From Actinomycetes bacterium (GTDB taxonomy: Bacteria; Actinomycetota; Actinomycetes; Actinomycetales; Actinomycetaceae): DNA of 19,277 bases. A program made the translations under genes and the position numbers. How positions within the stretch are numbered: position 1 is the stretch's first letter; each line of letters begins with the position of its first letter. Of the stretch, positions 1-8,046 are shown in pieces. The DNA lies in contig JAEZVQ010000049.1 in the NCBI GenBank assembly GCA_023420745.1, positions 1 through 19,277 on the forward strand, given 5' to 3'. The notes below the pieces were generated by a model. That model was given only the letters and a program-made list of their open reading frames with translations. It did not search any database and was not told the origin of the DNA.

Positions 1-2853
1 CATCCCGTCTTGCTCCCAGTGAGTGGGATGGTCAGACAAGTCGACCTCGACACCGCTGCGCACAATGTGATGGCGTTTCATCGTCAGTAGCGTCGAGTTG
101 CGTTGGCGTCGCCACCACCGGTTGAAATGCCCGGCAGAGACCACGTCGTCAGGGATGCGCTCATCGTAGAAGGCGACAATCGCGTCCTCGTCGATGAGTG
201 AGCCTTCGCGTAGCCGTTTTTCGTCCTCGCGAATCGCCTCGATGAGTTGGCGATTGTCGAGGAGGAAACGGTGGCGCGCATCCCAGTCCCCGTCAACGAG
301 GGCGTGGCGGATAAACATGTCGCGAGCGATTTCGCGCGGTGTCGCTCCGGCTGTCATACCACCGTTTCGCGCGACGTCAGCGAGTGCCGTCATCGCCGCG
401 CCACCCAGCACCGTCGACCCCAGTGTTGTCGAACCGAGTGCGTTCGTTGACAGTGCCGCAGAGTCGAGAGCCACCGTGTCGGGAACATTGGCGAGCAGCA
501 TCGGGCGGTTCGCCACAATCGTCACCCCGTAGAGGGTGACGCGTTCGCGCACCATTGCCGCCGTGTTGCGCGTCGACCAGTACGGCTCAGAGTAGGAGCG
601 TTTGACGAGGTGCCGCCCAGCACGCTCCACCCACGCGGGGTCGATCTTTGCCACCGTTCGAGCAAACAGCCGCGACGTTTCCACCAGTTCAGCCGCCATC
701 ACCCAGTCGTAGTGCGAATTCGCTAACCCCGACCCCGGCCAGATGACGAAGCGCGCATTGCGCGCCCCTTCGTAGTCGCTGCGCTGCGAATCCCAGGTGC
801 CGATATTCGACAGCAACCCGACGAGGATCGCCTGGTGAATCCGGTCGCTATTGGCTCGCGAGGTGCGGTTGGTGGTGGCGAGTGCGGCGCGCGCGTGCGC
901 CCCCGCGACCCCGCCGGTGCGTTCTTGGGTGCGGATGTCGCGAGAGGAGGGAATCTCAATCGGTTCGATGCGAATGCGTGCCGCCCGCGCCAGCTGCGTC
1001 AACTGTGCCACGACGTCTTGCCATTCTCTCCAGCGCAGATAGTGGAGAAATTCGCGCCGGCACAAGCGTCGAAATGCCGAGGATGACAGGTCGCGTGCCT
1101 GGCATCTGAGGTAGCGCCACAGGGTGAGGTAGGTGATGAAATCCGAGGTCGGGTCGAGGAACCGCGCGTGTGCCGTATCCGCGTCCCCCTTCATCGCTTC
1201 GGGTCGTTCACGCACGTCTTGCATCGACAGTGCGGCAACAATAATCGCCACCTCGGAGGCGCAGCCCAACCGGTCAGCTTCGACGAGCATCCGCCCGAGG
1301 CGAGGGTCGATCGGCAGTCGTGCGAGGTCGCGTCCCAATGCGGTCAACCGCAGCTTCTCGCCATCGCGGTGAGCGTGGCGCAATGCGCCGATCTCTTCGA
1401 GCAGCGCCACCCCGTCGCGCACCGATTTTGGCGACGGGGCGTCGAGGAAGGGGAATTGTTCGACCGATCCCAGCCGAAGGTTCGCCATCTGGAGGATGAC
1501 GGAGGCGAGCGAGGTGCGTTGAATCTCCGGTTCGGTGAAACGCGGGCGGGTGAGGAAATCGCGTTGAGAATACAGGCGGATCGCCACCCCGTCGGCGACG
1601 CGCCCACAGCGCCCGGAGCGCTGGTTCGCCGACGCTTGCGACACCGCTTCGATGGGGAGGCGCTGCACCTTCGTGCGGTTGGAATAGCGGGAAATCCGCG
1701 CTAAACCAGGGTCGATAACGTAGCGGATTCCCGGCACGGTCAGGGATGTTTCCGCAACGTTCGTAGCGAGGACGACGCGGCGGCGCGGGTGTGGTTGGAA
1801 GATCCTTTGCTGTTCGGGTGCCGACAGTCGCGAGTACAGCGGCACCACTTCGATGCCATCGAGTGGGCTGGTTGCACTCGCCTCACCGGCTGCGATGTGG
1901 CGGGAGCCGAGATGGTCGCGCAGTGCCGCGTCGGTGTCGCGGATGTCGCGTTCGCCGGGGAGGAAAACGAGGATGTCGCCCTCGCCTTCCTCGCATAGTT
2001 CGTCAACCGCGTGGCAAATCCCGGTGAGGTAGTCGATGTCTTCGCCCATGCCGTACCCGTCGAGAGCGAGCGGATCGTCCGGGGATTCGAGAACAAGCCC
2101 GGCACTACTCGATTGATCCTCACCGGTTGAGCCGGCAGAAGCAGCATCGTCGGTGGTGACAGGCTGGTCGGGGGAGAGCGGACGGTATCGAATTTCCACC
2201 GGATACGTCCGCCCCGACACTTCGACAACCGGCGCCGGCGTGCCGTCTGCGTTGGAAAAATGCGCGGCAAAACGCTCGGCGTCAATGGTGGCGGAGGTGA
2301 TGATGATGCTGAGATCGGGGCGGCGCGTGCGCAGTCGCGCGAGGTAGCCGATGAGGAAATCGATGTTGAGGGAGCGTTCGTGTGCCTCGTCAATAATGAT
2401 CGTGTCGTAGCGCGTGAGGTCGGGGTCGTGTTGGATTTCGGTGAGCAAAATCCCGTCGGTCATCAGTTTGACGAGAGTGTTTGGCCCAACCTCGTCGGTG
2501 AAGCGCACCTGGTAGCCGACGATGTCACGCTCGCCACGCCCCACACGCCCGCCGAGCTCACTGGCAATACGGTCGGCTACGGCACGTGCTGCGATTCGGC
2601 GAGGCTGGGTGTGTCCGATCATCCCGGCGACACCGCGACCGAGTTGCAAGCAGATTTTCGGTAGCTGCGTGGTCTTGCCCGACCCGGTTTCGCCGCAGAC
2701 GATGACCACCTGGTGGTGTCGAATCGCCTCGGCAATGTCGTCACGACGGGCACTGACCGGCAGGTCGTCGGGGTAGGTGACGACGGGGACGAGTGCCGCC
2801 CGGGATGCCAGCTGTTCACCGGTGAAGGCATGGCGGTGCGGGCGAGAGTTCAC
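1..2853 (-). CDS. hrpA: DEAH-box ATP-dependent RNA helicase, HrpA family (3' end outside window)
   Basis: This is a superfamily 2 RNA helicase that uses ATP hydrolysis to remodel RNA. In E. coli, HrpA acts in mRNA processing and stalled-ribosome rescue. Counting from the GTG start, motif I GETGSGKT is at residues 54-61, motif II DEAH at 155-158, motif III SAT at 187-189 and motif VI QRSGRCGR at 411-418. After these come the helicase-associated region and the start of the long C-terminal part typical of HrpA. About 951 residues are visible; family members are near 1300, so the C-terminus is cut by the window edge. I chose GTG at 2853 because TAGGAT (minus strand, 2866-2861) lies 7 nt upstream, which fits a leaderless transcript. 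An in-frame ATG at 2862 overlaps that hexamer and is the alternative. The gene is divergent from the PfkB kinase. Family is certain; the exact start is less so. Confidence 0.93.
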   Translation of the reverse strand, partial: MNSRPHRHAFTGEQLASRAALVPVVTYPDDLPVSARRDDIAEAIRHHQVVIVCGETGSGKTTQLPKICLQLGRGVAGMIGHTQPRRIAARAVADRIASELGGRVGRGERDIVGYQVRFTDEVGPNTLVKLMTDGILLTEIQHDPDLTRYDTIIIDEAHERSLNIDFLIGYLARLRTRRPDLSIIITSATIDAERFAAHFSNADGTPAPVVEVSGRTYPVEIRYRPLSPDQPVTTDDAASAGSTGEDQSSSAGLVLESPDDPLALDGYGMGEDIDYLTGICHAVDELCEEGEGDILVFLPGERDIRDTDAALRDHLGSRHIAAGEASATSPLDGIEVVPLYSRLSAPEQQRIFQPHPRRRVVLATNVAETSLTVPGIRYVIDPGLARISRYSNRTKVQRLPIEAVSQASANQRSGRCGRVADGVAIRLYSQRDFLTRPRFTEPEIQRTSLASVILQMANLRLGSVEQFPFLDAPSPKSVRDGVALLEEIGALRHAHRDGEKLRLTALGRDLARLPIDPRLGRMLVEADRLGCASEVAIIVAALSMQDVRERPEAMKGDADTAHARFLDPTSDFITYLTLWRYLRCQARDLSSSAFRRLCRREFLHYLRWREWQDVVAQLTQLARAARIRIEPIEIPSSRDIRTQERTGGVAGAHARAALATTNRTSRANSDRIHQAILVGLLSNIGTWDSQRSDYEGARNARFVIWPGSGLANSHYDWVMAAELVETSRLFARTVAKIDPAWVERAGRHLVKRSYSEPYWSTRNTAAMVRERVTLYGVTIVANRPMLLANVPDTVALDSAALSTNALGSTTLGSTVLGGAAMTALADVARNGGMTAGATPREIARDMFIRHALVDGDWDARHRFLLDNRQLIEAIREDEKRLREGSLIDEDAIVAFYDERIPDDVVSAGHFNRWWRRQRNSTLLTMKRHHIVRSGVEVDLSDHPTHWEQDGM

Positions 2854-2860
2854 GTTTCCC

Positions 2861-2866
2861 ATCCTA
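2861..2866 (-). promoter_or_regulatory. -10-like element of hrpA, leaderless
   Basis: Minus-strand TAGGAT matches the TANNNT pattern of actinobacterial -10 elements and ends 7 nt before the GTG at 2853, so transcription would start at or very near the start codon. No Shine-Dalgarno sequence is well placed. No clear -35 is visible. The call is by pattern only. Confidence 0.45.
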
Positions 2867-2910
2867 GGGGAATCGTGAGGGTACTCCCGCGCGGTGACTG
2901 TGGTACTGGA

Positions 2911-2916
2911 GATAAT
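2911..2916 (+). promoter_or_regulatory. -10-like element of the PfkB kinase gene, probably leaderless
   Basis: GATAAT lies 6 nt before the ATG at 2923, the same spacing as seen for the helicase and hydrolase genes. No ribosome binding site separates it from the ATG. A GTGACT at 2894-2899 is too close to be a standard -35. Confidence 0.4.
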
Positions 2917-2922
2917 GAGGCT

Positions 2923-3966
2923 ATGGGTGAAGCTGCAGTGTCGTCCGCTGTTTTCGTCGGACTCGCCACGCTTGACGTCGCGCAACTCGTTGACCATCCG
3001 GTGACGGAGAACCAAAAAGTGACGTCGCTCGACCAGTTCATTGCCGCCGGGGGTCCCGCCACGAACGCGGCCGTGACCTGCGCGGCGCTCCAGCGTGCGG
3101 CACCTGGGTGTGTTGCGGGCGATGAGTGGAAAACTGAGCTATTCACCGCCACCGGTCGCGATATCGCCGCGAAAATCATCAGCGACGACCTCGAACGCCA
3201 GGGTGTGAGGGTCACCGACTGCACGGGCGAGGATCACTTGGCGGGCGACGCTGATCTCACCCCGGCCGTGTCGTCGATTTTCGTCTCCGCTCGCACGGGT
3301 TCGCGCACTCTTGCCTCGACCAATTCACGACTTCCCCTCGACACGGCACCGCTCGTCGAAGCACGCTGTGGTGGCGGTACCGGTCGCGACGCGGACGGCG
3401 ACCAGTGGCGCCCTCGAGTACTTCTCGTTGACGGGCATAACCCCGCGCTCGCCGCCGCCGCACTCGCCACTGCCACGCTCGACACCGACCGTGACCCATT
3501 TGCCGCCATCGACACCAAGCCACCCTACTTGCGTATCCTCGACGGCGGGTCGTGGAAGCCGTGGCTTCCCCCAATGCTGCCCTTCATTGACGTCGCCATT
3601 ATTTCCGCGGATTTCCGGGCGCCAGGAGCCCGCGACGTGGAGGACACAGTCGCTTTCTTGCGCGGTTTTGGCATTGAGCGCGTGATCCAAACGCACGGCG
3701 GTGACGCCACACGCTGGTGGTGGTGCGACACCACCGGGGAGGCGATGCCGCCGCAGGTCGACACGCGATGTACGCTCGCCGCCGGCGACGTTTTCCACGG
3801 CGCTTTCGCCTATGCCTGCGCTCGCGGGTGGGTTGATCGCGCGACCACGAGCCCGGCGCGTGCGGTGCGCTTCGCCAACGAGGTCGCATCACTGTCGACG
3901 ACGGTATTTGGCACGCGCGCCTGGCTCGCTGATCCGCGTGTGCGCGACATCGTCACGCAGTTCTAG
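2923..3966 (+). CDS. PfkB-family (ribokinase-type) carbohydrate kinase
   Basis: This is a cytoplasmic kinase of 347 aa that transfers phosphate from ATP to a sugar or similar hydroxyl substrate. The N-terminus reads FVGLATLDVAQLVD, as in the first strand of ribokinase-fold enzymes. A substrate-loop GGPATNAA is at residues 43-50, which is the PfkB signature 1 region. The signature 2 motif AAGDVFHGAFAYA begins at residue 286, and Asp289 is the expected catalytic base with the anion-hole glycine just before it. Length is slightly above the usual 300-330. I chose ATG 2923 because it starts immediately before the conserved first strand and follows GATAAT by 6 nt; an in-frame ATG further upstream would overlap the helicase gene. 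The substrate cannot be assigned. Its neighbours give no pathway context. It converges with the ABC permease gene, 20 nt from its stop. Confidence 0.88.
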   Translation: MGEAAVSSAVFVGLATLDVAQLVDHPVTENQKVTSLDQFIAAGGPATNAAVTCAALQRAAPGCVAGDEWKTELFTATGRDIAAKIISDDLERQGVRVTDCTGEDHLAGDADLTPAVSSIFVSARTGSRTLASTNSRLPLDTAPLVEARCGGGTGRDADGDQWRPRVLLVDGHNPALAAAALATATLDTDRDPFAAIDTKPPYLRILDGGSWKPWLPPMLPFIDVAIISADFRAPGARDVEDTVAFLRGFGIERVIQTHGGDATRWWWCDTTGEAMPPQVDTRCTLAAGDVFHGAFAYACARGWVDRATTSPARAVRFANEVASLSTTVFGTRAWLADPRVRDIVTQF

Positions 3967-3986
3967 CTTTCGCTCGAGGGTATCCG

Positions 3987-6107
3987 TCATCCGACTTTCG
4001 ACAGCCGCGTGGCGTGGTGAGTAATCGTGATCGTTGCGATCAACGTGACGATGATTCCCGATGCGACGAGGGCGAGTTGGAAACTCATGGGAGTGTTGAC
4101 GACCGGACCGCCCGCGTGTGTGGCGAACCCGGCGGTGATGGAGCGGTAGCCGATCCAGGTCAGCAGTGAGGCGATCGTTCCGGGAACGAAGATCGTCAGT
4201 GTCACGACGGTGGCAATGGTTCGAAGTGGGGTATTGAAGGTTGTTCTCAGCTCGTTGAGATGGAGAGTGGTTGTGATGGTCTGCTTCATGGTGTTGAGCG
4301 CAACGCTGATGCACGCGATGAGGGCGATCGGACCGAACAACGTGAACCAGTTGACGAGGCGTGAATTTTCTAATGCTCCTCCAAGCCACTGATCCTCAGC
4401 GCTGGTTTGCATGGCGCCGTGTGCTGTGACGATCGACCCAACAGTGGCGGTGTCGAGAGGGGTGGGGCTGGCGAGGATGATGCGACCGATTGGTCGATCG
4501 TCGGGCCATGGATCCTTCGTGACGACAATGTTCGGCACCGCGTATGTCAACGGTTCGAGAGCGGTTCGGGCGAAGTGAGGGAGAGTCTCAAAGTTCACTT
4601 GGTCGCCATCGCGCGTGTGGATGATGGAGCTGTCGAGGGAAAAGTAGTCGCGGGCTTGGGAGTCGGGCTCGACCATGATCGTCGACTGGTCGGGTGTCGC
4701 GTCTTCGACGAGGGTGATACCCCCGTAGGGACGCAGCGCGTCGCTCAGACGTCGAGCTTCGGCAACGGTCATTCCAGTCGTGTCGATTGTGGTCACGCGA
4801 TTGTTGAGAACCTCATGAGTTACCACAGCCCGTTGCATGGGCGCGTTGAGTTGGAGGCAGAAGAGCTGAGCAGAGCCGAGCGCGATGATGGGCAGACAGA
4901 TCAACGTCAGCGCTTTCATGATCAGTGATGAGTGGTAGCGCAGCTGGCGAGAGGCAACGATTGTTGCCGCACTACGTCGGATCCATGTTGCCGCGCCCGT
5001 GACAGCTTCACACAACCAGATCGACACGGTGGGGAGAGCGAATCCCAGGGAAACAATCGCGCCGATGAATACGAGATTCAACACGAATCCGTGCAGTGAT
5101 TCCTGAGTGATGAACAGCCACAGAAATACGAGTGAGGACAGCACAGAAACTTGGCGAATCCGCTGAAGATAGGGGGAGAACCGTGACAGAGCAACGCGAC
5201 GTGGGGGAGCAACCCCGATGACGATTGGGATGATGAGCGTCAGAAAGTGACCGAGCACGGTTGCCGCGATCATCGCCGGTAGGTAGAGGCGCACGTCGTG
5301 GGGAACAGTGACGACGTCAACGAGTGGGATCGGTACCGGAACTGTTGATAGTGCGGCGATCATCGATGCGGAGACGAGTGCTGATCCTGCTACGGGGCGA
5401 AGCCATGCGCACGCTGCTAGTGCGAGACGAGCGCCGAGAGGCGAGCCCAGAGCCTTCATGACAGATGTGCTGTACTGCACGTTCTTTCCCTGGATTGCGG
5501 CAATTGCGACAATAATGAGTCCAGGGCACAGAATGATTCCGATAAAGAACGCCAAGGGGGCGGTGAACTCCGGCAGATTGATGTAGTCGCCGTTGCCGGC
5601 ACTGAACTCCACGCCGAAGGAATCAACGGGATCTCCCCACTGTTCAGGGAGCGGCCCTTGGGGGCGTGCGTAAAAGAACTTCTCTCGCGGATTGGATAAA
5701 GCCGGGGTGTCGATAGTGCCTGCCACTACTCCCCATGGGCTGGTGCTTCCGACGGCATATTGTGAGGCGAGCGCGGGGGAAAGAAGCGTTTCGCCGGGCT
5801 GTGGCCACGACGCCATTCCGGGTGGTTTCGGTGTTGACTCAGCATTGGCATCGACTGGATCGAGGAAGAAGCCGTGTTCGTTCTGGGGAGATGCGAACAG
5901 TGCTTTGACGCGCAATGGCGCTGAAACGTTTGTATCGGTGTCAACCGTGTGAGGATCTCGAGCGAGTTCACGAGCAAGTGAGCCATCGTAGGTGCCGGCG
6001 GTTGTGCCAACAGCGAGGATAAAGTACGTGATCATGAGTAGCCCGATGAACAAGGAGAGTTGTCCTTGAGGGCGAAGACGCCACCCCCACTTGAGTGCGT
6101 GAATCAT
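3987..6107 (-). CDS. ABC transporter permease, duplicated FtsX/MacB-type fold
   Basis: This is a 706-aa integral membrane protein. TM1 is at about residues 17-37, followed by a large extracytoplasmic domain (about 40-180). Three helices follow near 182-205, 225-255 and 275-300, with a cytoplasmic MKALGSP coupling-type motif near 217 that resembles FtsX-family permeases. Two middle helices (about 318-370) lead to a second half: a helix near 395-418, a second extracytoplasmic domain, and three C-terminal helices. This 10-helix duplicated layout fits MacB/LolC-like type VII ABC systems and the large integral proteins associated with lactococcin-972-type bacteriocin clusters. The start is supported by AAGGAG 7 nt upstream. 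It lies 23 nt after the ATPase gene in one operon. Base composition looks more AT-rich than flanking genes, suggesting transfer. The substrate is unknown. Confidence 0.82.
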   Translation of the reverse strand: MIHALKWGWRLRPQGQLSLFIGLLMITYFILAVGTTAGTYDGSLARELARDPHTVDTDTNVSAPLRVKALFASPQNEHGFFLDPVDANAESTPKPPGMASWPQPGETLLSPALASQYAVGSTSPWGVVAGTIDTPALSNPREKFFYARPQGPLPEQWGDPVDSFGVEFSAGNGDYINLPEFTAPLAFFIGIILCPGLIIVAIAAIQGKNVQYSTSVMKALGSPLGARLALAACAWLRPVAGSALVSASMIAALSTVPVPIPLVDVVTVPHDVRLYLPAMIAATVLGHFLTLIIPIVIGVAPPRRVALSRFSPYLQRIRQVSVLSSLVFLWLFITQESLHGFVLNLVFIGAIVSLGFALPTVSIWLCEAVTGAATWIRRSAATIVASRQLRYHSSLIMKALTLICLPIIALGSAQLFCLQLNAPMQRAVVTHEVLNNRVTTIDTTGMTVAEARRLSDALRPYGGITLVEDATPDQSTIMVEPDSQARDYFSLDSSIIHTRDGDQVNFETLPHFARTALEPLTYAVPNIVVTKDPWPDDRPIGRIILASPTPLDTATVGSIVTAHGAMQTSAEDQWLGGALENSRLVNWFTLFGPIALIACISVALNTMKQTITTTLHLNELRTTFNTPLRTIATVVTLTIFVPGTIASLLTWIGYRSITAGFATHAGGPVVNTPMSFQLALVASGIIVTLIATITITHHATRLSKVG

Positions 6108-6130
6108 CGGTGCTCTCCTTGGTGGGGTGG

Positions 6131-6805
6131 CTACGTTGAGGCGATCGTGGCGGCGTTGCCCGTGGTGCGTGCAAGTGTGATTTCACGCGTGCTGTGGTGG
6201 CGCGTGCGCTGGTCGTGAGTCGACAGAAGCACGCTTCCACCACTGTGACAGTGGTCGAGCAGCAGTTGTGTCACGATGGCGGCGTTGTCATCGTCAAGTG
6301 ATGCCGTTGGTTCGTCGGCGAGGACGAGAGCGGGCTGGGTAATGAGGGCACGTGCGACGGCGACTCGACTTCCCTGCCCACCTGACAAAGCGTTGACTGG
6401 GATGTCCGGGTCGACACCGCACTGATCAAGTAGGGCATGTGCTCGTTGCGTGGCTGAGCGGGCAGACTCCCCGGTGATGAGTGCCGGCATGATGACATTT
6501 TCTGTGACAGTGAGCTCGGGAATGAGCTGCGGCTGCTGGAAAATCATGCCGACTGTTCGGCGCTGAAGAGCGAGTCGCGACCGTTTCGACATCCGTGTGA
6601 CATCGTGGCCGGTGACGAGGATGCGACCGCTGTGAGGCTTGTGTTGACCGGTGATGAGACGAAAAATCGTCGTCTTTCCGATTCCAGACTCTCCACTCAG
6701 AGCAACGAGCTCACCCGCATCCACCGTGAAGGAGATGTTCGACAAAATGTCGCGATCCCGGCGATACCCAAACGACACGCCGATGAGCTCAAGGACGCGC
6801 GCCAT
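6131..6805 (-). CDS. ABC transporter ATP-binding protein, LolD/MacB type
   Basis: This 224-aa ATPase powers the FtsX-fold permease encoded just downstream. Walker A GESGIGKT is at residues 38-45 and the Q-loop FQQPQL is near 89. The signature LSGGQGSRVAVARAL is near 139-153, in the LSGGQ-x-x-RVAVARA form typical of MacB, LolD and bacteriocin-export ATPases. Walker B LVLADEPTAS is near 160-169 and the H-loop STHD is near 195. Length and order match this family. AGGA lies 8 nt before the ATG at 6805. Given the single ATPase and a permease with large external domains, the system more likely exports or works mechanically on an envelope substrate than imports. No sensor kinase or response regulator of a Bce-type resistance module is adjacent. 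Confidence 0.9.
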   Translation of the reverse strand: MARVLELIGVSFGYRRDRDILSNISFTVDAGELVALSGESGIGKTTIFRLITGQHKPHSGRILVTGHDVTRMSKRSRLALQRRTVGMIFQQPQLIPELTVTENVIMPALITGESARSATQRAHALLDQCGVDPDIPVNALSGGQGSRVAVARALITQPALVLADEPTASLDDDNAAIVTQLLLDHCHSGGSVLLSTHDQRTRHHSTREITLARTTGNAATIAST

Positions 6806-6851
6806 TGAGATGTCCTATCCCCAGCCAGAGCAAGTATCTCGCCCCCATTCG

Positions 6852-6920
6852 TTAAGGCAGATCCTGACAGAGGAGTGAGAGCGCGAATAGAGCGGCGACG
6901 GCGGTGCGAAGGTGCTTCAT
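6852..6920 (-). CDS. 22-aa signal-peptide-like ORF, possibly a truncated bacteriocin precursor
   Basis: The ORF has an ATG at 6920 and a TAA at 6854-6852, with AAAGGA (6933-6928) 7 nt before the start, a better ribosome site than many genes here. The product starts MKHLRTAVAALFALSLL and ends CQDLP. It therefore has a basic N-terminus and a hydrophobic core like the front of a Sec signal peptide, then stops where a mature domain should begin. It is the first ORF of the ABC operon, 46 nt before the ATPase start. FtsX-type transporters of the lactococcin-972 class usually follow a short secreted bacteriocin gene, so a remnant precursor is one reading. A functional short hydrophobic peptide or a translated leader are the others. 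The sequence does not decide between them. Confidence 0.45.
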   Translation of the reverse strand: MKHLRTAVAALFALSLLCQDLP

Positions 6921-7115
6921 TGCGAGTTCCTTTCCGAGTGTCGCTGCAACCATGGTGGATCAATTTTCGGGGAGAACGCTGGAAATGACCTGCGAAATTC
7001 CTAGAATTTGTGGGAATAAGCTCCCAGGTGGGCATGTTCGATCGGAGAGCTATGGCTTCGCTTGTCTTGGGCACAGCCGCAGTCGTCCGTGACTGTGATC
7101 AGCCAACTCGCATCG
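6921..7115. other. Intergenic region upstream of the ABC exporter operon
   Basis: The span 6806-7115 holds no full-length gene, only the 22-aa ORF at 6852-6920. The rest contains an AT-rich patch with an inverted repeat at 6995-7009. I see no convincing -35/-10 pair, and no terminator with a T-run for the hydrolase gene, which ends at 7116. The operon promoter should lie here. Confidence 0.5.
6995..7009. promoter_or_regulatory. Operator-like inverted repeat upstream of the ABC exporter operon
   Basis: AAATTC and GAATTT flank a 3-nt CTA spacer, a 6-bp perfect inverted repeat in a locally AT-rich stretch of an otherwise GC-rich region. It lies about 75 nt upstream of the 22-aa ORF start. The size and symmetry suit a dimeric repressor site. 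There is no T-run to make it a terminator. No regulator gene is adjacent. Confidence 0.35.
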
Positions 7116-7898
7116 CTACCGCGATTGACCGCTGCGAGGAGGGACGTGGCGCGTCACCCAGTCGAGCGAGAGGTCGCGCAAAATATCCGTGCCCTGGTGG
7201 GCTCCGAAGGAATGGTCGTGAACCACCTCCAGATGCGAGCCGTCGGGAAGCAGCGGAAACACGTCGCGAGTCATCTCGACAAGCCCCGTCGTCTCATCGT
7301 CATAGTCGTGGATGACGAGGATGGGAACCGTGAGGTTTTTCAACAGCTCATCGGATCGCGTCATCGACAAGTCGATGAGTGTTTGACTCGAAATCGTGAA
7401 CGATTCGCGGCTCGACGGCGAATCGTCAGGGATCGACGCCGTGCCGTCGCGTTCGAGGTCGTCGAGTTGTGAGGGGGAGAAAATCGCCTCCCAGTCGAAA
7501 GAAATCGGCCCGGAAATCAGCCCGGTCAACACCATGGTGCGCACTTCGGCGGGTGACGCCATCAGCGCGGGGATGGTGCCGAATGAGTGAGCGTGGATGA
7601 TGAGGCGAGAAAACCCCTGTTTGACCATCCATGAACAGACGGAATGGAGGTCTTCCTCAGCTGATTTCGCCACGATCACGTCGTCGTCAGATTCACCGCA
7701 ACCGGAGTAGTCGAATTCCACCGTCGCGTATCCGGCACCGCGATACGCCGCCGCGAGGCGATCAAAAAGCGAGCCCGAATGACGGTCGGCAAGAAATGAA
7801 TGCGAGAACACCACCGCGGCATCCGAGGAATCGACAGGGTTGACGAACGTCCCCGCCAGCGTCACGCCACGGGGGGTGGGGATCCTCACCTCGCTCAC
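7116..7898 (-). CDS. Alpha/beta hydrolase family protein
   Basis: This is a predicted cytoplasmic serine hydrolase of 260 aa; no signal peptide or membrane segment is seen. After the strand AAVVFSHSF (residues 27-35, likely oxyanion region) comes FDYSGCGES (62-70), typical of the lid-less hydrolase core. The nucleophile elbow is HAHSFG with Ser105; the first glycine of the usual GxSxG is alanine (Ala103). The acid is probably Asp200 or Asp201 in ILVIHDYDDE, as expected after strand 6. The base is His229 or His234 near HDHSFGAH. Related proteins are esterases, lysophospholipase-like enzymes or peptidases, so the substrate is open. The start is GTG 7898, with TAGGCT 6 nt upstream and no clear ribosome site, suggesting a leaderless transcript. 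It sits upstream of and codirectional with the ABC operon, about 200 nt from its first ORF, so it is probably a separate unit. Confidence 0.85.
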   Translation of the reverse strand: MSEVRIPTPRGVTLAGTFVNPVDSSDAAVVFSHSFLADRHSGSLFDRLAAAYRGAGYATVEFDYSGCGESDDDVIVAKSAEEDLHSVCSWMVKQGFSRLIIHAHSFGTIPALMASPAEVRTMVLTGLISGPISFDWEAIFSPSQLDDLERDGTASIPDDSPSSRESFTISSQTLIDLSMTRSDELLKNLTVPILVIHDYDDETTGLVEMTRDVFPLLPDGSHLEVVHDHSFGAHQGTDILRDLSLDWVTRHVPPRSGQSR

Positions 7899-7904
7899 AC
7901 CCCC

Positions 7905-7910
7905 AGCCTA
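7905..7910 (-). promoter_or_regulatory. -10-like element of the alpha/beta hydrolase gene, leaderless
   Basis: Minus-strand TAGGCT fits TANNNT and ends 6 nt before GTG 7898. The surrounding CCCCTAGGCTGGGGG closely resembles the CCCCTAGGATGGG in front of the helicase gene. Confidence 0.42.
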
Positions 7911-8005
7911 GGGGATCGAGGCGAGCGACGCCGAGCAACGGTGACGGTGGAGTTGCGGGAAGTGAACATCATTGCATGAAGATGGCGGTCATCCGCTGCT
8001 CTCGA

Positions 8006-8040
8006 TAAGCTGAGAGGTAACACCACACTGCGAGGAGGAG
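8006..8040 (+). promoter_or_regulatory. -10 element and strong ribosome binding site of the YtxH/VIT unit
   Basis: TAAGCT at 8006-8011 fits a -10 element. AGGAGG at 8033-8038 is a near-perfect Shine-Dalgarno sequence 8 nt before the ATG at 8047. This makes a leadered transcript, unlike the leaderless genes nearby. No clear -35 is seen. Confidence 0.45.
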
Positions 8041-8046
8041 CTCGTC

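Noticed and set aside
2713..2922. Longer PfkB kinase starting at 2713
   Set aside because: The extension is antisense to the helicase N-terminus and Walker A region and is not kinase-like. ATG 2923 begins right before the conserved first strand.
7070..7115. Terminator after the alpha/beta hydrolase gene
   Set aside because: Only a 5-bp CAGTC/GACTG pair is present, with no T-run.
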